From an uncultured Opitutia bacterium (lineage in GTDB: Bacteria; Verrucomicrobiota; Verrucomicrobiia; Opitutales; Opitutaceae), in contig CAITWF010000108.1 of assembly GCA_903896015.1 (NCBI GenBank), positions 49,656 through 113,655 of the forward strand: DNA of 64,000 bases. Direction: 5' to 3'. Positions 37,159 through 45,564 of this stretch are shown piece by piece (within the stretch, counting starts at the first letter, position 1; every line of letters begins with the position of its first letter). Under the pieces are notes generated by a model, which saw nothing but the letters and a program-made list of their open reading frames with translations, did no database searches and was not told the DNA's origin. Position numbers and translations under genes: made by a program.

Positions 37159-37893
37159 ATGACTTCCCTGACCAACTCCCCCGCGAAACGCGTTCTCTTT
37201 ATCGTCGCCAACCCGGCGGTCTCTCCCGTCACCGGCTGGCCGATTGGCTTCTGGGCCGCCGAACTCACGCACCCGTGGCTCGAATTCGTGAAGGCCGGCT
37301 ACGACACTAGTCTGGCGAGTCCGCACGGAGGCAAGACCGCGATCGACAGCTACAGCGATCCGCGAGATCCGATCGGCTACTCGAAATACGATATCATCTC
37401 GATGGGCATGCTCTCGACGCCGTTCATGGCGGCGATGCTCGAGACGACGAAGCGTGTCGCGGACGTGACGCTCGACGAGTTGGACGCGCTCTTCGTATGC
37501 GGCGGCCAGGCGCCGATGGTGACGTTCATCAACGACACCGCGCTGCACGCGTTCGTCGCCCGGGCCTACGAAGCCGGAAAGGTGGTTGCGCTGGTCTGCC
37601 ACGGCACCTGCGTCTTGCTGAAGGTGCGGACCAGTGACGGAAAACTTATGGTTGAGGGAAAAACGTGGACCGGCTTCGCGAATAGCGAGGAGCAGTATGC
37701 TGAGACGGCGGTCGGCTCCAAAATTCAGCCGTTCTGGATCGAAACGGAGGCGAAAAAAATCCCGGGCAGCAATTTCATCACGCACAACGCGCTCGAGGAA
37801 TTTGCGGTGCGCGACGGCCTGCTCATCACCGGCCAGCAGCAACACTCCGGCGCAGCCGCCGCGCGCCTCGTCATCGAGGCACTTGGAAAATAA
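37159..37893 (+). CDS. DJ-1/PfpI family protein (class I glutamine amidotransferase-like)
   Basis: A 244-residue cytoplasmic protein of the DJ-1/ThiJ/PfpI superfamily. The nucleophile elbow is LVCHGTC (C147), and the family acidic residue lies in the N-terminal part (PVTGWPIGFWAAELTHPW). The C-terminal NALEEFAVRDGLLITGQQQHSG matches chaperone- or glyoxalase-like members such as Hsp31 relatives. It is the first gene of a two-gene unit with the F420-reductase-like gene (8 bp apart) and is divergent from a LysR regulator. A role in electrophile or aldehyde stress is plausible but not shown. Confidence 0.88.
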   Translation: MTSLTNSPAKRVLFIVANPAVSPVTGWPIGFWAAELTHPWLEFVKAGYDTSLASPHGGKTAIDSYSDPRDPIGYSKYDIISMGMLSTPFMAAMLETTKRVADVTLDELDALFVCGGQAPMVTFINDTALHAFVARAYEAGKVVALVCHGTCVLLKVRTSDGKLMVEGKTWTGFANSEEQYAETAVGSKIQPFWIETEAKKIPGSNFITHNALEEFAVRDGLLITGQQQHSGAAAARLVIEALGK

Positions 37894-37900
37894 GGCACAC

Positions 37901-38551
37901 ATGAAAATCGCCATCATTGGAGCGGGAAACGATGGCGGCGCACTCGGCCGGAGCTGGGCCCGGGTCGGCCGCGAGATTTATTACGGCGTGCGGGAGCCGG
38001 ATTCGGACAAGACACGGTTGCTGCTCGCCGAAACGGGCAACGCCGCCGCCGCCGCTCCGATGGTGGAGGCGGCGATGTCGGCTGACGTCGTCGCACTCGC
38101 GACGCCGTGGAACGTCACCGCGTCGGTGTTGGCCTCAGCCGGCAACCTCGCCGGCAAGATCTTGATCAATTGCACGAATCCCTTGGAATTCGCGCCGGGA
38201 GTCGGGCTGGAGCTGGCGCTGGGCTTCAGCGACTCGGGGGCCGAAAATGTCGCCCGGTGGTCGCCGGGCGCGCGGGTCGTGAAGGCGTTCAACACCTACG
38301 GCTGTGAAAATTTCGCCGACCCTCATTATCCGAATGCGGCGAGCCTGAAGCCCGTAATGTGTTTTGCGGGCGATGATCGCGCGGCCAAGGAAACGGTCGC
38401 GGGGCTGGCCGTGGACATCGGCTTCGAGCCGTTCGACGCGGGCGGACTGCGCGCCGCGCGCGAACTTGAGCCGTTGGCGCTGCTCTGGATTCGCCGGGCG
38501 ACTAGCGGAGAGCGCCGCCCTCGCTTCACGTGGGCCCGGCTGACGCGTTAG
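37901..38551 (+). CDS. NADPH-dependent F420 reductase-like oxidoreductase
   Basis: A 216-residue Rossmann protein. The N-terminal cofactor motif is MKIAIIGAGNDGGALGR, followed by VVALATPWNVTASVL and the NCTNPLEF run; the C-terminal part (VVKAFNTYGCENF, GFEPFDAGGLRAARELEPLA) is characteristic of the NADP oxidoreductase coenzyme F420-dependent family. Most members of this group in bacteria without F420 act on other substrates. It follows the DJ-1/PfpI gene after 8 bp and is probably controlled by the divergent LysR regulator. Confidence 0.88.
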   Translation: MKIAIIGAGNDGGALGRSWARVGREIYYGVREPDSDKTRLLLAETGNAAAAAPMVEAAMSADVVALATPWNVTASVLASAGNLAGKILINCTNPLEFAPGVGLELALGFSDSGAENVARWSPGARVVKAFNTYGCENFADPHYPNAASLKPVMCFAGDDRAAKETVAGLAVDIGFEPFDAGGLRAARELEPLALLWIRRATSGERRPRFTWARLTR

Positions 38552-38596
38552 CAGATCGGGCTGGCGGCGCGCCGGCTCGGCGCACAGGTTCGGAGC

Positions 38597-39265
38597 ATGT
38601 TACCCCGCTTCTTTCGGCGTCTGAGTTTTGGTTGGTGGGTCTGCCTAGCTCTCACGCTCGCGACGGCTCGCGCCGCCGAGCCCGCTGTGACCGTATGGCG
38701 ACTGGCCGATCCGAAAACGGTTGGCGGCGTTGCAACCGAAGTGATCGGCGTTCCTCGGGTCGTCGACGGCGCGGCGATGTTTGACGGCGCGCATGATGGC
38801 GTGTTCGTGCCGGCGATTCCGCTCGCGGGCGCGGCGCAGTTTACGATCGAGATTTTGTTTTCACCCGCGGAGGGCGGACCCGAGGCGCAGCGTTTTTTTC
38901 ACCTCCAAGATGATAGCACGTGGCGCGTGATGATCGAGACGCGGCTCGATGGCCACGGACATTGGTGGCTCGACAGCTACCTCGGCAGCCAGGGCGGCGG
39001 CACGCCGTTGATCGATCCGAAGCGCACGCATCCGACGAACGCGTGGTATTGGGCGGCGGTGCGCTACGATGGCTCGACGATGACGCACTTCATCAATGGC
39101 GAAAAAGAAATGGAAGCGACCGGCGTGAAGTTCGGTCCGCTCGGTCCCGGAAAAATCTCGCTCGGGGTGCGGCAGAACAAGGTTTACTGGTTCAAGGGCG
39201 CAATCAAGGAAGTGCGCTTCACGTCCGCCGCGCTCGCGGCCGAAAAGTTGCAGCGGGTGAAGTGA
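38597..39265 (+). CDS. Exported LamG/concanavalin-like domain protein
   Basis: A 222-residue exported protein with a signal peptide ending in ARAA (residues 1-27). The rest is one LamG-like jelly-roll: GAAMFDGAHDGVFVP, FTIEILFSPAEGG, WYWAAVRYDGSTMTHFINGE and GAIKEVRFTSAAL. Such domains bind carbohydrate or act as small glycosidase-like modules. The gene is convergent with the giant LamG protein at 39343-43224, with a palindromic element between them. Exact role unknown. Confidence 0.85.
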   Translation: MLPRFFRRLSFGWWVCLALTLATARAAEPAVTVWRLADPKTVGGVATEVIGVPRVVDGAAMFDGAHDGVFVPAIPLAGAAQFTIEILFSPAEGGPEAQRFFHLQDDSTWRVMIETRLDGHGHWWLDSYLGSQGGGTPLIDPKRTHPTNAWYWAAVRYDGSTMTHFINGEKEMEATGVKFGPLGPGKISLGVRQNKVYWFKGAIKEVRFTSAALAAEKLQRVK

Positions 39266-39266
39266 T

Positions 39267-39335
39267 GGTAGGGACGCCTCTCCGAGGCGTCCGTATCCGC
39301 GCCAACGACGGACGGCTCGGAGAGCCGTCCCCACC
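39267..39335. repeat. REP-like long inverted repeat between convergent genes
   Basis: The 28-base arm at 39267-39294 is an almost perfect reverse complement of 39308-39335 (two mismatches), and each arm contains its own small hairpin (GACGCCTC/GAGGCGTC and GGACGGCTC/GAGCCGTCC). It fills the gap between two convergent LamG genes and may also end transcription from both. A similar but weaker element lies at 22407-22465. Confidence 0.8.
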
Positions 39336-39342
39336 TCGGACT

Positions 39343-42300
39343 CTAAAACTTCACCACGTTGTTCATCCGCGTGATCTCGCCGAGGGTGTCGTCGGGATCG
39401 AGTTCGATCGTTGCGCCGGAGAGGTTGGCTTGCACGGGGAGTTTGATCGTCACGTCGGCGATTTTCGGCAGAAGGTCGGTCGGCGCTGCGAGGGCGGGCA
39501 CCGGGGCGGTGGCGATGATTTTTCCGTCGGAGTTGCGCACGGCCACGATGGCTGCGGGGCTCGCGACGGCGCCGAGACTGTGAACTTTCACGGTGAGAGC
39601 GTCGGCTGACGTGGACAGCGTGATGTCATCGCGGCTGATGCCGAGGTCCGGACGCGACCAGTAGGGCGTGCCGGGCGATTTTAGTTTCAGTGTGAGCACG
39701 GTTGTCGTGCGGGGCGGGAGCGTGAGTTTGAGCGAGCGGCTGCGCTCGAATTTCGCGTCGTGCGTCGTGACATCACGGTCGGCGGTGTCGGCGTTTTTCG
39801 TGTCGACGCCCTGCGTGATTTCCCAGACGCCGGGCTCGATGTTCCAGCCGGTCATCGTCGCGGTGACGGGCGAGGTTTCGACATTGTAGGCGATGACCTT
39901 GAAGCTTGTGCGGGTGGCGTTCGGCACAAGGATCGCGACGCTCTCGCCCGTGGCGGGCGAGGCGAATTTCCAGCTCACGACGTGGCCAGGGTAGAGCGCG
40001 TTGCGCACGAGCGCGACGCCGCCGAGGCGCGCGCGCTGCAGTTCGGTCGTCGGCGCGCCCACCCGATCGATCCAGAGGCTGCCCTCGGTCTCGATGTAGT
40101 CATTGACGGCGCAGCCTTCGATCTGGGCGCCGTAGAGGCGCTCAAGGTGGGATTTGTCGCCGTCGGCCTGCCATGCGAAGTGATCGCTGGCAGAGCCGCG
40201 GAAACCGGCGGCCCGATTGCCGGGGCGGAGCGCGCCGCGATCGTCGCCGCGGCGACCGCCCTCGGCGGGCGCGTTGCGCGCGGCCCAGTCCTTGCGGAGA
40301 TCGAGGAGATCGAAGACGTTGGCGTTGACCTGCATCGTCGATCCGCCGTCGAGAATCGGCGCGAGATATTTTTTGTCGCCGGTCCATTGGTAGGCGCCCC
40401 AGAACATGTGCCACGGGAAATAGCCGCGGCCGTAGTCGCCTTCGCTGTCGTCGGAAAATTTGATCGCGGTTGCGAGCGTGGCGCGGCCGTTTTCGCCAAC
40501 ATGGCGGTGCGCGAGCAGGCCGTCGGTCAGTTCGAGCTGGATTTTTTTCGCGGCGGGGTTGCCGTTGAAATCGACGAGGAGCTGCGGCACCTGGCAGACG
40601 AGATACGAATAGGGCTTGGCCCAGCCCCACGGGTGCTCTTCGGCGATCTTGAGGCCGTTGTAATACGACGAGCGAATGTGACGGTGGCCGGCGGCGTTGA
40701 CACCGCTGAGCCACTCGACGCCGCGCGCGGTGACCATCGCGCGCTCGATTTGCTGCGGGTTGCCGAAGTCGCCGATGAGATTTTGGGCGAGGGTGTTGAT
40801 GCCTTCCTCATAGCTGTGAAGTTCATCGGCCTGAATTGTCGGCAAGCCGTTGGTGAACATGCCGTTTTTGAACGCGGCTTCGAGCAGCCGGTGATCGGAG
40901 AGCATGATTTTCTCCGGGGCGGCGCCCATGAGCGCGACGCCCGGCCAGGTGTTCAACAGATCGACGTCGTCGGAGATGCCGCCGCCGAAATCGCCAAACT
41001 CGGACTGGCGGTGATCGATGTAGAACTCGACGAAGCGCCGCACCTGCCCGAGTAAATACGTCTGACGAAACGCCCAGAGCGGCACACCTTCGGGCGCGAC
41101 GGGCTGCGTGAATTTCGGGCGCGGCGCCGTCTGCGGCATCGCAGCGGCGGCGTATTGTTGACCGAGCACGTGCTCCGGATTGACGCGGAGCAGATCGTCG
41201 AGATCGCCCTTGAAGCGAACCCACATGGCGAGCTTCGGGCTGGCGGGGTGCTCTTCGACGAGCATCGCGTAGGTGTCCTTCGCCTGCGTGAGACGATCGA
41301 GCTCGTGCTCGGGACGGGCGGCCTCGCGGGGTTTGAAGACGAGGCGGAGTTCGGCGCCTTCGAGTGCGGCTGCGTTGAAGTCGGCGCTCGCACTGGCGAT
41401 GGTGAGCCAGAACCCTTTTTTCGCGGGCAGGATGCGGTCGCGGAGATCGAGCCAGAGCGTTTTCGCGTCGCCGGGCTTCACGGTGAACGTGAAGTCGAGC
41501 ATGGCGCGCAGGGGCCAGAGAGGATCTTTGACCTGGACGTTGAGCGCGATGCGACCGTCGTGCGTGGGGGTGGCGTTCAGCGCGGGCAGATCGAACGCGA
41601 GGCCGTCTAGACCGTCGGTGAGTTGATCCCAGGTGTCGGGGATGAGGACGTGGACGAGGGGTAGCGAAGGATGGGACGCAGAGGGCGGAGGTGAGGAAGG
41701 GGACGCGGCGGGCTGGGCGACAAGGGTGGTGCGTTCGTCGGTGGCGAAGCGGCCGGCAATAAATTTTTGGAGCGGCGCGAGCGCGGCGTCGGTCGGCTCG
41801 CTGGCGCTCGCCGCTACGAGACGGAGGGAAATTTTCGTGCTGCCCACGGGCTCGGTCCCGGCGGTGACGTTATAGGCGGCGAGTTCACCGATCGGTTCTT
41901 CCTGCGCGATGTTGGTAAAACGAATCTGGCCGCCGGTGCGCGACGCGAGCGCGTGGACGGTGTGCTCGTTGCCCTTCGCGCGTTCGAATAGGACCGAATC
42001 CGCGGGCGCGGCGTAGGCGTTTTCGATGTCGGTGCCGGGTTTCAGAAGTTCCATTTTGCCCCAGGCGGCGCCGGAGATTTCGAGGTGATTCCACGGCTCG
42101 TTGGGCATCTGAAACGAAATCGCTTTGCCGGAGTCGACGTAGCAATCCCAGTCGGGGAGTTGGAAGTAGTCGTTGCGGCCGGGGAGGCGCGAGCGGTTGT
42201 AGACGCCGGGCCAGGTGGTCTCGCGGATGCCGTCGTTGGCCTTCCACCACCAGCGCTTAATGTCACGGGCGTCGTGAATCTCGATCTTGCGGATCGAAAC

Positions 42301-43224
42301 AGATTTTCCCTCGGGCAGCGCGGGAATGGGATTTTTGAAACCGTAGCGCCAGAACCATTCGTCGTGCGTGGTGGAATCGTTCAGCGAACGGGGACCCGCC
42401 TTCGCCAAGGCTTCGGCGGGCAGGGGCGCGCTGTTAGCTTTGGCGAGGAGTGCGATGCCGGCATCGCTGACGGCGTGATCGTAGATGCGGACTTCGTCGA
42501 TGTCGCCGCCGCGGGTGAAGTTGTAGTCGCTCTGGACCTGCCACGAGCTGATGATGCGCGAGTGCGGGCCAAATTGATCGAGGGCGGCGTCGAGGACGGC
42601 GGGAGTTTTGTTTTCGGCGGCGAGTTTGCCGTTTACGTAGAAGCGGATGCCACTCGTCTCGTCCCAAGCGAGCGCGAGGTGCGTCCAGGTTTTCGGATCG
42701 GGAAATTTCTCGACCGGCACGGAGATGCGGACGCGGGAGAGGCTGGCGTCGGTGACGAACGCGTCGAAGCCGTGGCCGTTGTAATCGATGCGGAGCCAGA
42801 CTTGGTCCCAGCTCGAGTGATCGGCGTAGGCCACGCGGAAGATCGGAAATGCGGTCGGGCCGACCGGATAGCGCGAGCGCCAGAAAAACGAGAGCGTGCC
42901 GCGTTGCGCGTAGATGTTGCCGGGTGCGGTGTAGGCGAGGCGTTGGTAGTCGCCACACTGGAGTGCGGCGCCTTTTGCGCCGTCGGCGATTTTCTCCACC
43001 TCGGCGACGAACGTCGGCGTGGCGGTGCCGGGCGCGGCGATGTCGGCGGTGGTGCCGTTTTCGCCGGAGAGATAAAACAGCAGGTCGGGCTCTGCCGCGG
43101 GAGCGGGCGCGATCAGTGGTGTCGGTGTTTGCGCGAGCACCTGGGCAAAAGCGCCGAGGGCGAGAATCAGGAAGGCACGGCCGAAACGGCCGGGCGACGC
43201 GGGGAGGACGGCGAGAAGTGACAT
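39343..43224 (-). CDS. Large exported LamG-domain protein of unknown function
   Basis: A 1293-residue exported protein. Residues 1-31 form a signal peptide ending in VLAQ. Residues about 60-260 form a LamG-like jelly-roll (GTLSFFWRSRYPVG, WTHLALAWDETSG, DIDEVRIYDHAVSD). The central 300-1000 region holds alpha-helical-barrel-like runs (EFGDFGGGISDDVDLLNTWP, GRGYFPWHMFWGAYQWTGDKKYL), possibly a polysaccharide-lyase or glycosidase-type core. The C-terminal 150 residues look like a CARDB/Ig-type beta domain (DITLSTSADALTVKVHSLGAV, ITRMNNVVKF). The ATG at 43224 is chosen because it begins the signal peptide. Catalytic activity is inferred only from the company of domains. Confidence 0.7.
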   Translation of the reverse strand: MSLLAVLPASPGRFGRAFLILALGAFAQVLAQTPTPLIAPAPAAEPDLLFYLSGENGTTADIAAPGTATPTFVAEVEKIADGAKGAALQCGDYQRLAYTAPGNIYAQRGTLSFFWRSRYPVGPTAFPIFRVAYADHSSWDQVWLRIDYNGHGFDAFVTDASLSRVRISVPVEKFPDPKTWTHLALAWDETSGIRFYVNGKLAAENKTPAVLDAALDQFGPHSRIISSWQVQSDYNFTRGGDIDEVRIYDHAVSDAGIALLAKANSAPLPAEALAKAGPRSLNDSTTHDEWFWRYGFKNPIPALPEGKSVSIRKIEIHDARDIKRWWWKANDGIRETTWPGVYNRSRLPGRNDYFQLPDWDCYVDSGKAISFQMPNEPWNHLEISGAAWGKMELLKPGTDIENAYAAPADSVLFERAKGNEHTVHALASRTGGQIRFTNIAQEEPIGELAAYNVTAGTEPVGSTKISLRLVAASASEPTDAALAPLQKFIAGRFATDERTTLVAQPAASPSSPPPSASHPSLPLVHVLIPDTWDQLTDGLDGLAFDLPALNATPTHDGRIALNVQVKDPLWPLRAMLDFTFTVKPGDAKTLWLDLRDRILPAKKGFWLTIASASADFNAAALEGAELRLVFKPREAARPEHELDRLTQAKDTYAMLVEEHPASPKLAMWVRFKGDLDDLLRVNPEHVLGQQYAAAAMPQTAPRPKFTQPVAPEGVPLWAFRQTYLLGQVRRFVEFYIDHRQSEFGDFGGGISDDVDLLNTWPGVALMGAAPEKIMLSDHRLLEAAFKNGMFTNGLPTIQADELHSYEEGINTLAQNLIGDFGNPQQIERAMVTARGVEWLSGVNAAGHRHIRSSYYNGLKIAEEHPWGWAKPYSYLVCQVPQLLVDFNGNPAAKKIQLELTDGLLAHRHVGENGRATLATAIKFSDDSEGDYGRGYFPWHMFWGAYQWTGDKKYLAPILDGGSTMQVNANVFDLLDLRKDWAARNAPAEGGRRGDDRGALRPGNRAAGFRGSASDHFAWQADGDKSHLERLYGAQIEGCAVNDYIETEGSLWIDRVGAPTTELQRARLGGVALVRNALYPGHVVSWKFASPATGESVAILVPNATRTSFKVIAYNVETSPVTATMTGWNIEPGVWEITQGVDTKNADTADRDVTTHDAKFERSRSLKLTLPPRTTTVLTLKLKSPGTPYWSRPDLGISRDDITLSTSADALTVKVHSLGAVASPAAIVAVRNSDGKIIATAPVPALAAPTDLLPKIADVTIKLPVQANLSGATIELDPDDTLGEITRMNNVVKF

Positions 43225-43311
43225 GGGGTTTGGGGCGGGGACACGATCAAACTGGGATACGTGTCCGTGTTGGAGCGGGAGACGCTCCAACGCGGGAACG
43301 GTTGCGAAAAA

Positions 43312-43701
43312 TCAGGGCATCGCGAAGGGCTTGGCGCGCTGGCAGAGTTGCAGCGCGAAGCCCCACGGATCCTTGAGCATCACGAGGCGAGAGCCGTCGG
43401 GCGCGGTGTCGTCGGAGACGAGCGTGGCGCCGGCCTGCTGGAGGCGAGCGCTTTCGGCGGCGGCGTTGGGCGTGGCGAGGGCGAAGTGCGTGACGAGAGG
43501 GCTCTGCGCCTTGTAGTCCGGAATGATCGCGGCGGTGTTGGTGTAGAGCTCGAGCACGATGCGACCGGTCTCGTCGGCGAGAAATTGCATGCGCGTGGGA
43601 CCGTCGGGCGCACGATAAAGCGTGAAGCCGAGATGCTCAATGAGCCAGCGGGCGTGGGTCTGTGAATCGGGGACGTTGAAGGCGACGTGTTCGAATTTCA
43701 T
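43312..43701 (-). CDS. VOC (glyoxalase/bleomycin-resistance) family protein
   Basis: A 129-residue protein with one beta-alpha-beta3 pair typical of VOC proteins. The first metal-ligand position is in MKFEHVAFNVPDS and the last acidic ligand is plausibly in IVLELYTN. The run VMLKDPWGFALQLCQR is the standard VOC C-terminal strand. It could be a metal-binding isomerase or dioxygenase. It lies between the giant LamG gene and a DUF1801 gene on the same strand. Confidence 0.88.
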   Translation of the reverse strand: MKFEHVAFNVPDSQTHARWLIEHLGFTLYRAPDGPTRMQFLADETGRIVLELYTNTAAIIPDYKAQSPLVTHFALATPNAAAESARLQQAGATLVSDDTAPDGSRLVMLKDPWGFALQLCQRAKPFAMP

Positions 43702-43725
43702 GAGGGAAAAAATGCGGGCTAAAAC

Positions 43726-44157
43726 TCAGAGCGAAAAGTCCGTGCTGCCGTTGTCGAGCAGGACGGAGGCCTCGCGAACGAGTTGCAAAGCTACGGGGAG
43801 ATCGAGGTCGGCGAGTTTTTTGAAACGGATGCATGCGCCGCCGCAGTTCACTTTGCCGAGCTTCGACTTCGCGGCCTGCACCAGCGAACGACCGTCGCGC
43901 GCGCCGAGCACGTAGAGGCTGATGTATTGAGCCCGGCTGGAGACGGCGACGATGGGGCAGTCGCCCTCGCGGCCGCTCGCGTATTTGTAGTGGTAGGGGC
44001 CGTAGCCAATCATCGTGGCCTTGTAGGCGAGGTGCGGCTTGAGGCGCGGCGCGGTTTTTAGAATCGCCGCGTGCAGCGCCTTCAAATCTTTGCGCCGCTC
44101 CGCCGGCAACGCCGCGAGGTAGGCGGCGGGCGTCGTCGGCAGTTTCGTCGTAGGCAT
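43726..44157 (-). CDS. DUF1801 domain protein
   Basis: A 143-residue protein of the DUF1801 (YdhG-like) family, recognised by the opening helix (AAYLAALPAERRKDLKALHA), HLAYKATMIGYGPYHYKY and the C-terminal CIRFKKLADLDLPV. The fold is small alpha/beta, and the function is unknown in all members. The ATG at 44157 is the first start after a strong hairpin; longer readings run into the next gene. The VOC gene follows after 24 bp. Confidence 0.85.
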   Translation of the reverse strand: MPTTKLPTTPAAYLAALPAERRKDLKALHAAILKTAPRLKPHLAYKATMIGYGPYHYKYASGREGDCPIVAVSSRAQYISLYVLGARDGRSLVQAAKSKLGKVNCGGACIRFKKLADLDLPVALQLVREASVLLDNGSTDFSL

Positions 44158-44161
44158 CGGA

Positions 44162-44184
44162 GTCGACGACGCTGAGTCGTCGAC
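44162..44184. promoter_or_regulatory. Hairpin directly upstream of the DUF1801 start
   Basis: GTCGACGAC (44162-44170) pairs with GTCGTCGAC (44176-44184) over a 5-nt loop, 4 bp before the DUF1801 ATG on the minus strand and behind the stop of the Cache-HAMP gene. It could end that upstream transcript or hide the ribosome-binding region of the DUF1801 gene. Confidence 0.4.
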
Positions 44185-44225
44185 CGCCGCAGTGCAACCC
44201 CGGAGCGAGCCGAGGGGGTGGCGAA

Positions 44226-45443
44226 CTAACGATCGCGCTGCGTCTGCTCGCGGCGGAGCCGGAGGTTTTCTGCTTCGAGTATTTCCTGTTTCTGGCGGAA
44301 GTCGTCTACCAACTCGCCGAGCGCGCCGCACATGGCGCTGACTTCGCCGCGATCGCGTGGGCGCGGCATCAGCGTGAGCACGTCGCCGCCGCGGATGCGG
44401 CCGGCGGCGGTCGCGACGGCGTTTATCCGCCGGACGATCCGCCCTGCGATCGTCCAGCTCGCGACGGCGATGACGGTGATCAAGGCCGCGCCAAGCCACA
44501 CGATTTGCCGGTGCAACTCCCGCGCGGGTGCGACGGCGTCGGCGATCGGCTGGCGCACGGCGACGAGCCAGCCCGTGCCGCGGAAATCACGAAAGCCTCG
44601 CGAGCGCGCGTAACCGGTGAAGAACTCGGCGTCGCCCGGCACGCTCTCCACGAAGTAACCGTGAGCGCCGGCTTTCGCGCCGATCGACGGCGCCTCGGGC
44701 GGATGCGTCCATCCGCTCGCGTGGGTATCGAGCAGTTCCTCGCCGCCCGCCGCGTAGATTGTCGCGCCGATGTGATCGCGACGCGCGGTGTCGGGGAAGA
44801 CGGAGCGCTGCGTGTCACGCGCCCACGACCAGTGCAGCTGCGCGGAGAGCACGCCGAGCGGAGCGCCCGCCTCGTCCGCGACCGGCACAGCCAGATTGAC
44901 GAACAGCAGCGTTTCTTCATCGATGGTTCCGAGGGCGCGGGCGAGTTCGGGAAACTCGCCGGGACTTCCGACAAAGGGTCCGCGTGCGCCGCTGCGAAAC
45001 CACGCTTGAGTGGCGACGGACGTGCCCTCGAACAGTTGTGGTGAGGCTGCGACGATTCGACCCTCGCGATCGGCGAAACCGATCCAGGCGGAGTCGGGCA
45101 TGGCTTCGAGCAGCGCATCGAGCGCGGCGCGGCGGGTGGCCACCGCAGCAGAAGGGGTTTTCAAGGTGGAGAGGTGTGCGGCGAGTTGCAACGCGCGCAT
45201 CCGGTCGGCGAGTCCACGATCGAGCCTTTCGGAGAGTTGCACCGCGAGCGTCTCGAAGTGTGGTCCGAGCTGGCGCGTGAGGTGCCGGCGAAAATAACTT
45301 TCCGCCGCGCCGCCGACGATCGCGGTGAACGCCAGCGCGAGGCCGCCGAAAATGAGCGCCGCCCGCGCGCGCAAACTTTGTCGCGGATCGAAGATCCACC
45401 ACCAGTCGTCAGGATCGCGCAGCGCGGGGGACGGGGCATCCAT
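44226..45443 (-). CDS. Cache-HAMP sensor protein without output domain
   Basis: A 405-residue membrane protein. A helix near residues 25-50 leads to a periplasmic double-Cache domain (SAWIGFADREGRIVAASPQLF, FVNLAVPVADEAGAPLGVLSAQL, GTGWLVAVRQPI) bounded by a second helix near 320-345. A HAMP domain follows (WTIAGRIVRRINAVATAAGRI), and the protein ends in a short coiled coil (VDDFRQKQEILEAENLRLRREQ). The usual kinase, cyclase or methyl-accepting part is absent. It may signal through a partner or be a truncated receptor. The ligand is unknown. Confidence 0.8.
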   Translation of the reverse strand: MDAPSPALRDPDDWWWIFDPRQSLRARAALIFGGLALAFTAIVGGAAESYFRRHLTRQLGPHFETLAVQLSERLDRGLADRMRALQLAAHLSTLKTPSAAVATRRAALDALLEAMPDSAWIGFADREGRIVAASPQLFEGTSVATQAWFRSGARGPFVGSPGEFPELARALGTIDEETLLFVNLAVPVADEAGAPLGVLSAQLHWSWARDTQRSVFPDTARRDHIGATIYAAGGEELLDTHASGWTHPPEAPSIGAKAGAHGYFVESVPGDAEFFTGYARSRGFRDFRGTGWLVAVRQPIADAVAPARELHRQIVWLGAALITVIAVASWTIAGRIVRRINAVATAAGRIRGGDVLTLMPRPRDRGEVSAMCGALGELVDDFRQKQEILEAENLRLRREQTQRDR

Positions 45444-45509
45444 GGGAGGGAAGACGCACGCGCGTGGAGATTGGTGCAAGGCTCAAAAAAATCGCCGCGC
45501 ACGCCGGCG

Positions 45510-45541
45510 AAAAAAAGGCGGCCGCGAATTTCGCGGCCGCC
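45510..45541 (-). terminator. Rho-independent terminator of the Oar-like receptor 1 gene
   Basis: A perfect 12-bp stem around a single central base (45517-45541) reads out on the minus strand into a run of T residues (A-run 45510-45516 on the plus strand). It lies 24 bp behind the receptor stop. Confidence 0.92.
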
Positions 45542-45564
45542 TGAGCTAATGAACACTGAGTAAA

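Noticed and set aside
39760..41055. A 431-codon open frame on the plus strand
   Set aside because: Antisense to the large LamG gene, no domain, composition of a frame shadow.
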